Below, piece after piece: positions 9,939-20,830 of a DNA stretch of 64,000 nucleotides; within the stretch, counting starts at the first letter, position 1; the number at the start of each line of letters is the position of its first letter. The DNA is taken from positions 930,001-994,000 of the forward strand of contig JAHQRK010000016.1 of assembly GCA_019828595.1 (NCBI GenBank), in the 5' to 3' direction. The translations under genes were made by a program, and so were the position numbers. The stretch is from Aphanomyces cochlioides. Lineage: Eukaryota > Oomycota > Saprolegniomycetes > Saprolegniales > Verrucalvaceae. The notes beneath the pieces were generated by a model that saw only the letters and a list, made by a program, of their open reading frames with translations, was not told the DNA's origin and made no database searches.

Positions 9939-11911
9939 ATGAGTCGACCACCGGCATCGCTCTACGCACAGGAAACGGGCGACTCGGTCATGGGCGTGGA
10001 CGACCCGATGGAGCACGTAGAAGTGTGGCAAGATACGAGTGCCGAACGGGGCTACCAAACATATCTCGTGGGCAACCAAGGGAGTAGTAATATTCTCGAG
10101 AGTGACCATGGCGGACTCTCGTCACATGCGCATCCGAGTGTCCGCCCAACGTTTTCAGAAGGACCGACGGATCGCGTGACAATGGCTGCGCGACCTGATA
10201 TTCGTATCGGCAAGTTTGAACAAGGCGACATGCCAACCAAAGCCACAGGACGTAAACAAGTCTGGCCTGGTTGGTTGATGCTCTTCTTGATCTTTGCAGG
10301 ATCGGCCTTTGGCATCGTTTGGTTTGGTATCAAGCTGAATCAGTCAGCGCAGAAACAGCAAGAAAAGTCAGAACTCATCTTGAATCGCACGCCGCGACCG
10401 ATTACAGCAGCCAAGAGTACGTCGCGTTTGTTCCGATGCGTATGTTTAACTCGCTTCCTCTTGTAGTTTGCGAACAACCAAACTTTGTCAACGTGGATGG
10501 TACGATCTACGCCCAGTATGCTAGCGGTGCACCATCACAAAGGATTGTCATTACCGGCATCAACTGGAGTGGCATGGAGAACCCTGAAGGTGTTCCTCAT
10601 GGTCTCGCTTTTGGCCAAGCAGCTCTTGACGATATTGTCGACAAGATGGCAAACCAAGGCATGACGGCTGTGCGTTTGCCACTCAACGTCAAGATGATCA
10701 ACGCCAATTCGGCGCCAAACATTGCCGACTTTGTCGATCAGGTCGTGAATCCCGAGCTTGTCGTGACAGATTACATGACCATGATCAAGAAGATCGTGCA
10801 AGGTCTAGCCAAGCGAGGCGTGTCGGTGCTTCTCGACATCCACAAGCTCGACCCAACGATCGAAGGCAAGACAGAAGGGCTTTGGTACAACACAACGGGT
10901 GGATTTCCAACCACGGCGATCGAGAATGCCATCACGACGCTCGGCACGACTCTGTGCAGCTCCGACTATTACAACATCCTCGGCGTCGATCTCAAGAACG
11001 AACCATTTGGCGGCTGCTGGCCTGGCTCGACAAACGATATGAGCTGCCCCGACAACCTTAACTGGCCAAAAGCTGCCGGTCGTCTTGCCGACATTATGCT
11101 TGCCGCATGTCCAAGCTGGTTGGCGTTCGTCGAAGGTTTGGCGTCGAGCACATTGACTCGCACGGGTTTCTTGTCGTCTGCTAGCCAAAATACGACGTTG
11201 TACTACCAAGAGTGGTGGGGTGCTGCGCTGTCCAACTTGACCGTCTATCCCGTCCAAGTGTCAACTGCCAACAAGAACAAGCTCGTGTACGTGCCGCACT
11301 TTTATTCTCCGAGTGTGTACCCGTCGCCGTACTACTTCGCCGCATTCGAAAGCGTCGGCGGGGGGGCCAAGGTTACCGAATGGCCCATGACTGCTGAAGG
11401 CAACGCCAGCTTGAAGGCCAACGTGTACCGCGCGTTGGATCTCGCGTTCGGAAATGCCGTCAAGAGCATCAAGTCACCCGTCATGTTTGGTGAATTCGGG
11501 GGCATCTACGGCGCCGCAGACAACTATGCACTGAAGACATCGTCGCGTGCGATCGAGCTCTTCATCCAGTACTCGCAAGACCGCAACATGTCGGGCGGGT
11601 TCATGTGGAGTTTGAATCCCGACAGTGTGTACCAATTCAACGGGGGCGATACCACGAAGGAAGGCACGTTCAACTACGGGCTCTACCAGATCGACGATGT
11701 CAAGCCGTGGTCTAAGTACAACCAAGACTACTCGGATGCGCTGCTCAAGTTTAAAGGCACGGGCACGATCGAATGCGTCAAGATTGACGCCACGACCAGC
11801 TCGACCTCAAACTCGGCCACCAACACATCCACGACGACATCTACAACAGCGAAACCAGCCACGACGACAGCGACGACGACAGCGACGACTACAAAGGCGC
11901 CTGCTGCATAA
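9939..11911 (+). CDS. Membrane-anchored GH5-family glucanase
   Basis: Two exons (9939-10416, 10467-11911) around a 50-nt intron give 640 residues. A cytosolic N-terminus of ~105 residues is followed by one hydrophobic segment (GWLMLFLIFAGSAFGIVWFG), giving a type II membrane topology. The extracellular part is a glycoside hydrolase family 5 domain: ITGINWSGMENP, TAVRLPLN, VLLDIHKLDP, the acid/base glutamate in DLKNEPFGG, YVPHFYSP and the nucleophile in VMFGEFGG, then GGFMWSLNPD. GH5 enzymes of this layout cut beta-1,4- or beta-1,3-glucans, the main wall polymers of oomycetes. The last ~45 residues are a Ser/Thr-rich tail, probably O-glycosylated. An in-frame ATG at 9837 would add 34 residues; 9939 is favoured because MSRPPASLYAQETGD begins an ordered tail. 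The stop lies 60 bp from the convergent RasGEF stop. Confidence 0.85.
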
Positions 11912-11971
11912 GAGAGGAAGAAATTTGTGTACTTTGTCATGGTGTGCATTTCGTCATATTCGTCATTGGAA

Positions 11972-14695
11972 TTATGTGCTCATGCGTGGCTCTTCGACGA
12001 CCAGACATTTCTTGAAAAGATCAAAGCCACTGATGAGTGCCACCGAGCATTTAGTCAAGTCGATCGTCGACGAAATGAACTGGAGTGTAGTATGAGGCGT
12101 CGTTGCGGTACTGGTTGCAACGAGGGAACGTAATTGTTTGGTCGCGATCTCATCTGTCGCGTTGAGTTCTTGGCGGATAGCAGAGAGGAGACGCAGCATG
12201 GCAATCGGTGTTTGTCCCGTGAGTGCGAGCTGGTTGAGTGGATTGAACATGGTGTAATGCACCAGTGTCTGAGCAGTTTGAGCTTCCAAACGTCTTCGAA
12301 CGACGAGATCTACTTCACGATGCTCGGCTTGGAGTTTGGCCTGGACGCTTTGGGCCACTGGACCGTAGACACACTCGACAAGTGCTTCATAAAGAGCAGT
12401 GTGCCACGCCGTTGTTTCATCCCATCCTGTCATTTCCATGCATTCGCTTCCATGCGTATCAACTGCGGCACGGAATATCCCATCCAAGCCTTGAGAGACG
12501 ACCAGACAAAGAGCTGGACACGATGATGCGAACAACGACGCCCGCACATCTCGATGGAGATTTGAGACCAGGCGGGCAACAGGAGACTTGTCGTCTGCTG
12601 CCATAGCCTCGACAAGGATCTTCAACCGGGCATTGGGGCATGGGACGCGATGCCAGAGAATGCATGACGCGCGGAAAGTCAACAGGCGAGAAGATTCATT
12701 TGTGATCGATACACGCCTCGTCGGAGCTGCAGCTGCAGCAGCCGCTGATGTAGTTGCCACGATGGATGTAGCCGATGTTTCATAGCCTTGCAGCTGCATC
12801 GACCGCAGTTGGAGCATCTTGGATGAGACAAAATGGAGCTGTTGCGGCAATGTTGCGAGTAGGTGCTGGACGTCAGGATGTGACGTCATGGGAAATGTAC
12901 TTGTCATGGCATTTTCGACAACGTGGAGAGCATGATATTGCCGCTCAAGACGATCAAAATTGAGCAGTTGTTTGGAGTCATTCGTGACATACGGCGACGA
13001 CTTGAGTCGTTCCAACGACGCGCCGATAATGCCAAGGAATGGAAGACTTGGACAAGTGGCAGAGATGAGCGATTGCTTCCACCGGAGGGTTTCAAAGCCA
13101 CCAGTGTAGTCACAAAGTGCACGCAATTCGTGAAGTTGTGCTTTTGTCTTGGCTTTGACTTTTTTCCAAGTCAGTGGCAAACGCGACGGCATAAGAGGAG
13201 TGTCACCCAAGCATCCTATGCACGCCATGACAAGATGGAAATTGTTGACGCTCTTGGCACTGGCAGCCATAGCCGTCGACGTAATTGCTTCGATGGCTGC
13301 CGCCCGATCGGACGGCGAATCTTCAGCGAGGACTGACCAGACCAAATAGCATGTGAGCCGGTTAAAGCTTTCTGAAATATCTTTTTGGTAATGCGTCGGC
13401 ACAAGAAAGCTCCAGAGAGGAAGACCAGTAAGCTGCGCATGATGAAAGAGGGTACACTGCTGCGCAAATGAAAGCGGTGACATTTTGTACGTGGCCATAA
13501 CCGCTCGTAGCGGCAAGACACTTGAAAATGAATTGCCATGGCTTGGTTGGAGCTTGGCCAAGGAAATGCCAGACATGACAATGCTTGGAAACGCGTGTTT
13601 CTTGGCTCCGCCCCAATCAACAACAATAGTACTGGATGAAGAGGCAGGGCCGCTGCATTTCCGTACGAGGGCTGGAGCTCCAAGCGTCTGCTTGGGCAAA
13701 TCATCGTCTGTATGGCTGAAGCGCCGAAGACGGCAATGGGGAAAATGAGCGTCGATCACGGATAGGCTAGCTGCTTCGTCACTTCGAAGTCTTTGGCTGT
13801 ACAGAGGATGGAAGAGGAGATCACGCACAAAATTCGACACATTTGTCTTGTGCGTGAGGCTAGCTTTTCGGTGAGGAGCAGTAGTAATTGACGACACGGT
13901 GGAGGTATGGCTTCCTTGACGCTCGGCTAAGAGAGTCAAAAACTTTGATAGGGACAGCCCAATACGTAGCGACACAAGCACGTCCCAATGCAGAAGCACG
14001 ATGCGACTTCCGCCTTCTGTTCGTTCAACATACGTTGCAAGAGCAAGGACGAGCTTTGATGGAGGTGCATTCACGGTATTCGCGGGTTGAGCAAGTGCAT
14101 CCAGTGATTGTGTCGTCGGGAGGAGGACGAGATTGATTTCCTCGCGCGAGAGTTGGCCGACATCGAATATAATTGACGATCGAACATGCTGAAATTCGCG
14201 CAGCGTTTCTGTCTCGTCTTGAAAATTCTCAAAATCCGAGTCTGTGTCAGACTCCTCGTCTTGCGCCATGGTTGGTCTCGTCTGGAACGCCTTGGGTGGA
14301 TCAGATTGTGCAGAATAGATTGCACCTAGCCAAGCATCTCGCTCGACGGGAGTTTTGCAGTCGAGTACGATATCTTCTTGATGGAGCGAGATTGTCAACG
14401 TCGGTTCATTCGCAACAAATGTGATTCGAACGTGGGGATCCCAGAGGTTGATCTACTTGCATCTGTCAAGACGAGAAACACGCTCGCATTTGTCTACCTT
14501 GTGTTTGATCGTCCCAAGCGATCGGCGGTAAATCGCGATCTGGCCTTTCGTCACAACGACCTCCCGCTCGCGCCACTACATCTATCATTTAGAGCAGTTC
14601 CATACACATTTGATCAACGATCGCCCTACGAGGAACATGCCATACACGCTCAAGATCCCACGCTTCAGCTCCATCTTGTCAAATGGGCGGAGCAT
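11972..14695 (-). CDS. PH-domain RasGEF (Cdc25-type exchange factor)
   Basis: Three exons (14695-14630, 14575-14498, 14452-11972), introns 54 and 45 nt, give 874 residues. The first ~100 form a PH domain reconstructed across both introns: KRGILSVYGMFL, VVVTKGQIAIYRRSLG, HVRITFVANEP and the terminal helix PVERDAWLGAI. Residues ~290-520 match the Ras guanine-nucleotide exchange fold: SPLSFAQQCTLFHHAQLTGL, LTCYLVWSVL, the NNFHLVMACIGCL helix, RLPLTWKKV and PSLPFLGIIGASLERL. The C-terminal ~300 residues have no recognised domain. It should activate a Ras-type GTPase at a phosphoinositide-containing membrane. No separate REM domain is clear, though the segment ending VSNFVRDLLFHPLYSQRL could be a divergent one. 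Confidence 0.8.
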
Positions 14696-14923
14696 CAAGA
14701 TATCTGTCAAGTGTATTGCATTCCCTCGCTATAAGAGAAATTTGGTCGTTGTGACTATGACAATTTAGTGACACTCTGTCCTATTAGAAGATATTGTCTT
14801 TTCAGTGGTAAATTGGACTTTTGTGCTGATTGGCCAATTCGTTCGATGTATTTAATGACTGGCAACTTGTATAGCCTCCATTTTCGATAAATATGTACTC
14901 CCCTGCTCTGTAGCTTGCTCGAC

Positions 14924-16027
14924 ATGATTGCGGACGTCGTATGCAGACAGCATGCCCACAAGAACACAGTCATGCACGCGCTTTACGCACATTATTTCCT
15001 TGGGATGAAGCGGGTCGACGTTGCAAGACTATTTCACAAGTCCATTTCGACTGTGTCTACGTGGATCAAGACCTACGAAGAGACTGGTGATTATGAGCGG
15101 AAGTCGAACCCCCGCGACGGCAAATTTTCTAAGTTTCAACGCTTGTGGCTTGTACATTTCTTTGAGAAGAGCCCAATGTCCTTTTTGGACGAAGCCAAGA
15201 GAGCATTTGAGCTCGAGTTCAAGAGGTATATTTCCCTGTCCTCCGTTTGGAATATCATCCACAAGCATGGACTTACTTGGAAAGTATTAGAAAGGCGAGC
15301 ATTGCACATCAAACAAGATGACATTGAACGTTTCTATAGCGAGCTCTCTATGTTGGATTGGTCTCATTTGAATATCCAATTTTTGGATGAAGTGAGCTTC
15401 GATTCACGAGGCATGCTGCGGAAAAGAGGATATGCAATGAAAGGGAAAAAGCTATCTTTTCGCGGAGAGTTCGACAGGAAGCCCCGCGTCTCGCTGCTTT
15501 GTTTTATGGATGTCAATGGAGTGACCGAAGTATTTGACACAACTGGAACATTTGATCGAGCGAAATTTGTGGATTGCTGTAAAATTCACCTTACAAACGT
15601 GAAACGATATCCGGGACGTGGCTCAATATGGGTGCTAGATGGAGCTAGCATTCATTGCCATCCAGACATTGTCAATTATCTGCGTTGCCACGGCATTGCT
15701 CCCATTTTTCTCCCAGCCTATTGTGCGTTTTACAACCCCATTGAGTATTTATTTGGTTTTGTCAAAAAAGCTTTCAAGAGGCATTACAAGGAATCCAAAA
15801 CAAAAGATCTATTGTTGTTTATAATGAGCATCATGAAGTCGTTCAAGGCGTACGATATGTCACGCATTCTAGTCCATTGCGGCTATTCAAAGCATGGCAG
15901 ATTTGATCCATCAAAGCAACTGAGTGATGAAACATTTGTGATCGACAAATCAATCGACGACACCATCGACGATAGTATTCTCGAATTTGTTCCTTGCAAC
16001 GAAAATTACGACGAAGAGATCCATTAA
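14924..16027 (+). CDS. DDE transposase (Tc1/IS630-like)
   Basis: A single-exon frame of 367 codons starts at ATG 14924 (MIADVVCRQHAHKN). The N-terminal part has a helix-turn-helix (YFLGMKRVDVARLFHKSIST, then STWIKTYEETG) followed by a second helical segment and then the DDE nuclease: first Asp in IQFLDEVSFD, second in IWVLDGASIHCHPD, last Glu in YCAFYNPIEYLF. Spacing fits the IS630/Tc1/mariner superfamily. The ORF is intact, so the element may be recent or active. It has no introns, unlike the host genes around it. Its stop is 9 bp from the stop of the convergent minus-strand ORF. Confidence 0.85.
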   Translation: MIADVVCRQHAHKNTVMHALYAHYFLGMKRVDVARLFHKSISTVSTWIKTYEETGDYERKSNPRDGKFSKFQRLWLVHFFEKSPMSFLDEAKRAFELEFKRYISLSSVWNIIHKHGLTWKVLERRALHIKQDDIERFYSELSMLDWSHLNIQFLDEVSFDSRGMLRKRGYAMKGKKLSFRGEFDRKPRVSLLCFMDVNGVTEVFDTTGTFDRAKFVDCCKIHLTNVKRYPGRGSIWVLDGASIHCHPDIVNYLRCHGIAPIFLPAYCAFYNPIEYLFGFVKKAFKRHYKESKTKDLLLFIMSIMKSFKAYDMSRILVHCGYSKHGRFDPSKQLSDETFVIDKSIDDTIDDSILEFVPCNENYDEEIH

Positions 16028-16035
16028 TTGATTCG

Positions 16036-17025
16036 TCATTCTTCATTCGACTCTTCGTGTTCTTCATCCTCGATATTGGGAATGGTTCGAATTAAATCGA
16101 TCAAATCAGTGCGAAGCGCCACCGGAGTAATTTCTTGCAGAAAACCCTCAATCACACGGCGCTTCGTTCGGAGTGACTCCTCATCCAGCTCTATTCGTGT
16201 AACCATGTCGTTGGCAAATCTTTTCAACGTTTTGAATCCTTCCATGCAGGAATCAATAACGTCAAGTGCAACAGTCATACTTTGCTGGAGATTTTGATTT
16301 CTCTCCTGTGCTCCATTGGGAATTGAGTCGAATAAATGGAGCAATACTGCAGGTGGCGGGTTGGACACATGCAAATCGTGCTGGTAGGTTGGCGTTTTCA
16401 GTATGGTGGAAGCCCACATACGCCAATTTGACTCGTACAAGGAGTAGATTGATCCCCATTTTTCCTTCAATTTTCGAACCATTTCGCTGTGAGCACTTTC
16501 AGCAGCGGCACCAGATCTGTCTTGGACGTTCGGCCGAATACATTGATCTTGGAAACTTGTTAGATCCGCAGAAGTGCTCACATGATTACCCCATTTGAAG
16601 ACAGATACCGCAAATACATCGTTCTTGTGGTCTGTAATGTAGCGATGAGCCTGACTGATATTTGCTGGCTTGAAGAAGTATCGGCCCATTTTGATGGAGA
16701 TAAAGTGGTCGAAGTCAACGACACTTGGCTTAGTGCTTTGAACAGTCCAGGTCTTCGGCTCTCCGTCGCAAGATGCCTTGAATTGCATATGGGGAAGGCA
16801 GTGCTGGAATATTATGTCCTTGAGGGCATTCCAATCGGAGGCTTCAAACACTTGCTGGGGAAGTCGTTTGCTGTTGCTGTCTCGTCCACAAACAGTGTCT
16901 TTCACATGGATGTCGGCTCGCATGAAAAAGAGAGAGGGGTGGACGTTCTGAGCACTCTCTTCAGGTAAGGAAGGGGACGACCTCGTTGCATACCGGTGTT
17001 GGTATGGCGGTGACGGGGTTGACAT
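16036..17025 (-). CDS. Unknown protein, probable second ORF of the transposon
   Basis: An uninterrupted 329-codon frame starts at ATG 17025 (MSTPSPPYQHRYATRSS). The N-terminus is Ser/Pro-rich and the C-terminal ~100 residues are helical and charged (MVTRIELDEESLRTKRRVIE), ending DEEHEESNEE. No known domain is recognised. It lacks introns and lies inside the same putative ends as the transposase, converging on it, so it is inferred to be transposon-encoded, perhaps an accessory DNA-binding or regulatory protein. It could also be a host gene flanking the transposase. Confidence 0.55.
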   Translation of the reverse strand: MSTPSPPYQHRYATRSSPSLPEESAQNVHPSLFFMRADIHVKDTVCGRDSNSKRLPQQVFEASDWNALKDIIFQHCLPHMQFKASCDGEPKTWTVQSTKPSVVDFDHFISIKMGRYFFKPANISQAHRYITDHKNDVFAVSVFKWGNHVSTSADLTSFQDQCIRPNVQDRSGAAAESAHSEMVRKLKEKWGSIYSLYESNWRMWASTILKTPTYQHDLHVSNPPPAVLLHLFDSIPNGAQERNQNLQQSMTVALDVIDSCMEGFKTLKRFANDMVTRIELDEESLRTKRRVIEGFLQEITPVALRTDLIDLIRTIPNIEDEEHEESNEE

Positions 17026-17233
17026 CGCACCTCGGGCTTGCAGATCAAATTCTTTGTGATCCAAGGAACAAGATATTTTTCTTCTCTATGATTGGCTGAA
17101 ATTGTTCTGCCGATTGGCCTGTCTATTCTCTTCTGTCGATACATTCAGCGCGTCTCTCCTGTTTCGAATAAACACAACAATATATGTCACTATTAATTAC
17201 TAGCATGTCATTAATAGAAGGGAAAGTACAAGT

Positions 17234-18933
17234 ATGCCCTGTCTTGTGATTGGTCCATTATATTTAGTGCAAATCTCTCCCGATGAGCATTGCATCGACA
17301 GCGGCCGCGACGGCTGTCGGCGGTACATTACCACGACGAAGAGCGCTGAATCTCTATTTGTAGAACGTGGTCATGTAGATGGTGAGCACGAATATCTCCG
17401 TACACAAGTGGATCCGCTCTTGATGCCGCTCATTGAAGCATTTTTGCTCTATCAACCGACGTCCATCTATGAGTTCATGATCAAATTCCTCGATGGTGCG
17501 GCGTTGGGTGCGATGAAACACGTGGCGGAAGTGACAAAATCAACCAAAACAAGACGACATCGCATGGTGGAATACATGTCAGCAACAGTTTTGCCTCTCA
17601 TGGACGATCTCACCCAGCGCATCTTGCAGACAAAGCCGTCTGATGCTAAAGGTTGACTCCACATCTTCGCTCTTCGTGTCGTTAATGTGTCCTTGGATGT
17701 AGAATTTTTGCGAGATATTGTCCAAGCACGCCTCCTTGCTAATCCTGACGAATTAGTGTCGGCATCCTCTCCAATGACGTTTCAATCGTTCAAAGTGGGC
17801 GATCGAGTCGAATGTCGCTTCAAAGGTCGACCTAAATATCTTCCTGCTACTGTCCAAGCCATTGACAACAACGGTGCTTCTATCATGTATACAATCCACT
17901 ACGACAATGGCAAAACTGAAGAGCACATCCATCCGATTCTGTTGAGATCGATCAGTCGCCGGGAAAACATTCAGCCAGTGCTTCTCTTGCTCGGTCTCGA
18001 TGGCGCGGGTAAATCGACATTTCTTTCCACAATGCAAGGCGGTATGTTTCTTTGCCCTTGAATATTTCTAACGAGCATTGTCTCGTAGATCTCGACAAAG
18101 ACGTACCGCCAACTGCGGGCTTTTCGTCCGTCAAATTTCAGCTCTCAAATGGTACAGCCACGTTTTACGACTTGGGTGGTGGGCCTACAATTCGAGCCAT
18201 GTGGAGGGAATACTTCGCCGACGTACTTTGCATTCAATGCGCATTGAATCTCATGTGGCAACCTTCCTTAGGCGCATGGCGTGATATATGTCGTTGATGC
18301 TTCAGACACCACTCGGCTGAAGGAGTCCGCGCAGATGCTGAAAGAAGCTATGACACATCCCATGCTGAATGGGAAACCTCTGCTCATGTACGTCCTCATG
18401 GACTCGACCGAATATTGAGAAATCAATATAGTCTTGCCAACAAGATAGACCGCATGCCAGCATTCTCCGAAGTAGACTTCAGTCGAGAGATGCAAGCCGA
18501 AGCATTTGCCGACAAGAAGATCGTCCAAGTCATTACGAAAGCTAATGCGAATGGAAACTTAGTCGACGATCGATTAGAAAGTGGCCTCGGGTGGATCTTG
18601 AACCGCATTGAAGAAGCATACGACGATCTCGAAGCAAAAGTTGCGCAAGATAAAGCGGCAAAGAAAGCACAGGACGATGCTGCGTGGCAAGCACAAAAGG
18701 AACGTGTCTGGGCGTACAAAGAGGAACGAGAGCGTGGCTTGATGCTTAAGGAAGACAGTCCGAAGGTCCAACAACTCTATTCTAAGAAGGAAGAAGAGGC
18801 CAAGAAAGCGACGAATGACGACCAAGTCCCGATGTGTACTTCATGCCAGACACAACCAGCGGTGACAAAATGTTCTGCGTCAAAGTGGATGCCTGTCTGT
18901 GGCGACTGTGCAGCCATGTTGAAAAAACAGTAA
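17234..18933 (+). CDS. ARL13-like GTPase with N-terminal RIIa-like and Tudor-like domains and C-terminal zinc-binding motif
   Basis: Five exons with introns 17652-17702, 18042-18088, 18223-18271 and 18388-18431 give 502 residues. Residues ~60-95 (VDPLLMPLIEAFLLYQPTSI) resemble the RII-alpha dimerisation/docking fold. FKVGDRVECRFKGRPKYLPA onward is Tudor-like. The GTPase has GLDGAGKST at ~237, YDLGGG at ~280 in place of the usual WDxGGQ, GVIYVVDASDTTRL and LANKID at ~337. DLGGG followed by a long charged coiled coil is the signature of ARL13, a ciliary membrane GTPase and exchange factor for ARL3. The C-terminus has CTSCQTQPAVTKC...CGDC, a small zinc-binding motif. A ciliary role fits an organism with swimming zoospores. 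The start ATG lies 44 bp from the putative transposon edge, so the true N-terminus is less certain. Confidence 0.75.
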
Positions 18934-18968
18934 TTGATCCATTAGATTCATCATAGCGTTTTCCGCTC

Positions 18969-20261
18969 TTAGAAATGGCCAAGCTTCTTGAGCTTGACTT
19001 CCAACGCTTCGAGCATATGTACGACCATAGCGTCGAGGTCGTATTCTTCCTTCCATCCCCATTGTTCTCGCGCACAAGAGTCATCGAGAGAGTAAGGCCA
19101 AGTGTCGGCAATTGCTTGTCGAAAGTCGGGCTCGTACGTGATTTCAAACTTGGGAATCACCTTGCGAATCGAGGCAGCAAGTTGTTCTGGCGTAAATGCT
19201 TGAGCCGTGACGTTGTACACTCGTTGCTTGAGCTTGTCAGCAGGTGCTTCCATGAGTTCGTTCGTTGCACGCAAACAGTCAGGCATGTACATCATGGGAA
19301 GGCATGTCTTGGGGCCAAGGAAACACTTGTAGCTGCCCTTCTTGAGCGCTTCATAAAAGATTTCAACAGCGTAGTCTATGGTTCATATGATTGGTATGAA
19401 TGATGCATATTGGATTGTACCAGTGGTTCCTCCACCGGGCCAAGCTTCGGACGAAATGATTCCTGGGTATCGAATCGAACGGAAGTCAACGCCAAATTTG
19501 TTGTGGTAGTACTCGCCCAACAATTCGAGGTGCACCTTGGTAATACCATAGCTATTGACTGTAAGTTGATGGAAGTTTGGAGTCAGACGTACATTGTTGT
19601 GGGTCGCATGACGGTGATGTCTGGCGTGTTGTCTTGTGGTGTTGTTGGCCCGTAAACAGCCTAGTACCAAGATGAGCCAAATCATCTGGGCGAAATGATT
19701 TACAATTGTCGACGGAGCGAACACGCGGAGATTGTTGAGGCGAGCCAATTCAAGAACGTTTTCCAAACCACGGGTGTTGACCTTGAGTGCCAGTTGAGGA
19801 TTCTTTTCACCGATAGCCGAGAGAAGCGATGCATTGTGGATGATCGTGTCAATGCCATTTTCAAGCACAATGCGTGCCAATCTACGAGACAATCGTAACT
19901 AAAAATATTCGTGGTTGAAATGCATACCCATCAGCATTGAGGACATCGCAGTAGACAAAAGGCCCGGCCTTTTGTTCAGCCTTGCTAATCATTTTGATGT
20001 CCGAGTTGATCACAGCATCATTGCCATGGATTTTGCGCAAGTAAGGCACCAATTCCATACCTACATCGATTCAGTCTGATTTGGCGCCAAATCCATGGAC
20101 GTACCGATCTGTCCCGTGCCCCCCGTAACGAGGATACGTCGGCCTTGGTCAAAAACGTTGAAGCCTCCAGTGTAGGTGGATTCAGCTCGCTTTTGAGGAG
20201 CTGTCGAGAAGCGGCGCGTTGCCACGCGGGCAATCTGTCGAGCAGTGCGAGGAAAGTCCAT
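18969..20261 (-). CDS. tdh: L-threonine 3-dehydrogenase, mitochondrial (SDR type)
   Basis: Several exons join in frame through introns such as 20061-20104 and others near 19885-19931, 19560-19600, 19655-19700 and 19375-19420. The product has a Rossmann NAD site [11 protein letters not shown], then [35 protein letters not shown]-like and [15 protein letters not shown] (the SDR Tyr-Lys pair), [16 protein letters not shown] and [11 protein letters not shown], which are hallmark blocks of the animal-type short-chain threonine dehydrogenase. It oxidises L-threonine to 2-amino-3-ketobutyrate for glycine and acetyl-CoA formation. The N-terminus [20 protein letters not shown] is Arg-rich and lacks acids after residue 2, as expected for a mitochondrial targeting peptide; start ATG 20261 is chosen for this reason. 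It is tail-to-tail with the ARL13-like gene (36 bp apart). Confidence 0.85.
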
Positions 20262-20374
20262 GCTTGAATGGAGGCAAATCAAAAATGCCAAATCACAACA
20301 GTGCGACTCATTGGATAACCTCGTTTTAAGGACATTACGGTTTTCAATCGAGGTTTCATATTTAGGTCATTACA

Positions 20375-20653
20375 TATTGTCTTTTTGGGCAAAAACTCGA
20401 ATTTTATCCCGATTTCTTCATTTTTGGAATCGATAAATATCCGGTTATTTGTCCAATTAACCGGAATTCAAAGCTTATCCGGACATAATTATGCTAAAAT
20501 CCGGATAATAGGTGTAGTTCACACATCGGAATGCTAAATAATAGCTACTAAAGTGTATTTAGTAATGCTAAAATACACGACAAACACACGTCAAAACACA
20601 CACAAATCGATTAAATCAACCGGCGATTCGAAATTTGAATCGAAAAGACAATA
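20375..20653. mobile_element. 279-bp MITE, copy 1
   Basis: The element begins TATTGTCTTTTTGGGC and ends AATCGAAAAGACAATA, giving ~10-13 bp terminal inverted repeats with TA at each end. It is an almost identical inverted copy of 24925-25203 and has exactly the same length. It carries internal TATCCGG motifs and no ORF. It lies between the threonine dehydrogenase and YCII-like gene starts, so it may supply promoter sequence to either gene. Confidence 0.75.
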
Positions 20654-20830
20654 CAACTTTCAAGTATAAAGTCATCAAACTGTCCCTTGCAATAAGGACT
20701 TCAAGACATCACTCACTCTATGAGCCACGAGATTCACAAATAAATTACCGCATCAACAACTGCATACAATTAGCAGCATAATAAAAAAAATCGATGAAAC
20801 TGCAATTGAATCCACAAGCAAACTCTCATC

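Larger units (their letters stand above)
14768..17190. mobile_element. Two-ORF DDE transposon, probable TA target duplication
   Basis: This segment holds a transposase gene (+) converging on an unknown gene (-). At the left edge TA-GTGACA occurs (TA at 14766-14767). At the right edge its reverse complement TGTCAC-TA occurs (TA at 17191-17192). The match is only 6 bp plus TA, so the exact limits are uncertain. Inside the left part, 14792-14803 (TATTGTCTTTTC) matches the terminal repeat of the two MITEs at 20375 and 24925, so the true left end may instead lie there. Confidence 0.4.

Noticed and set aside
11628..12095. 156-codon plus-strand ORF rich in Arg and Thr at the GH5 3' end
   Set aside because: It is a shifted frame of the GH5 Ser/Thr tail and runs into the convergent RasGEF gene.
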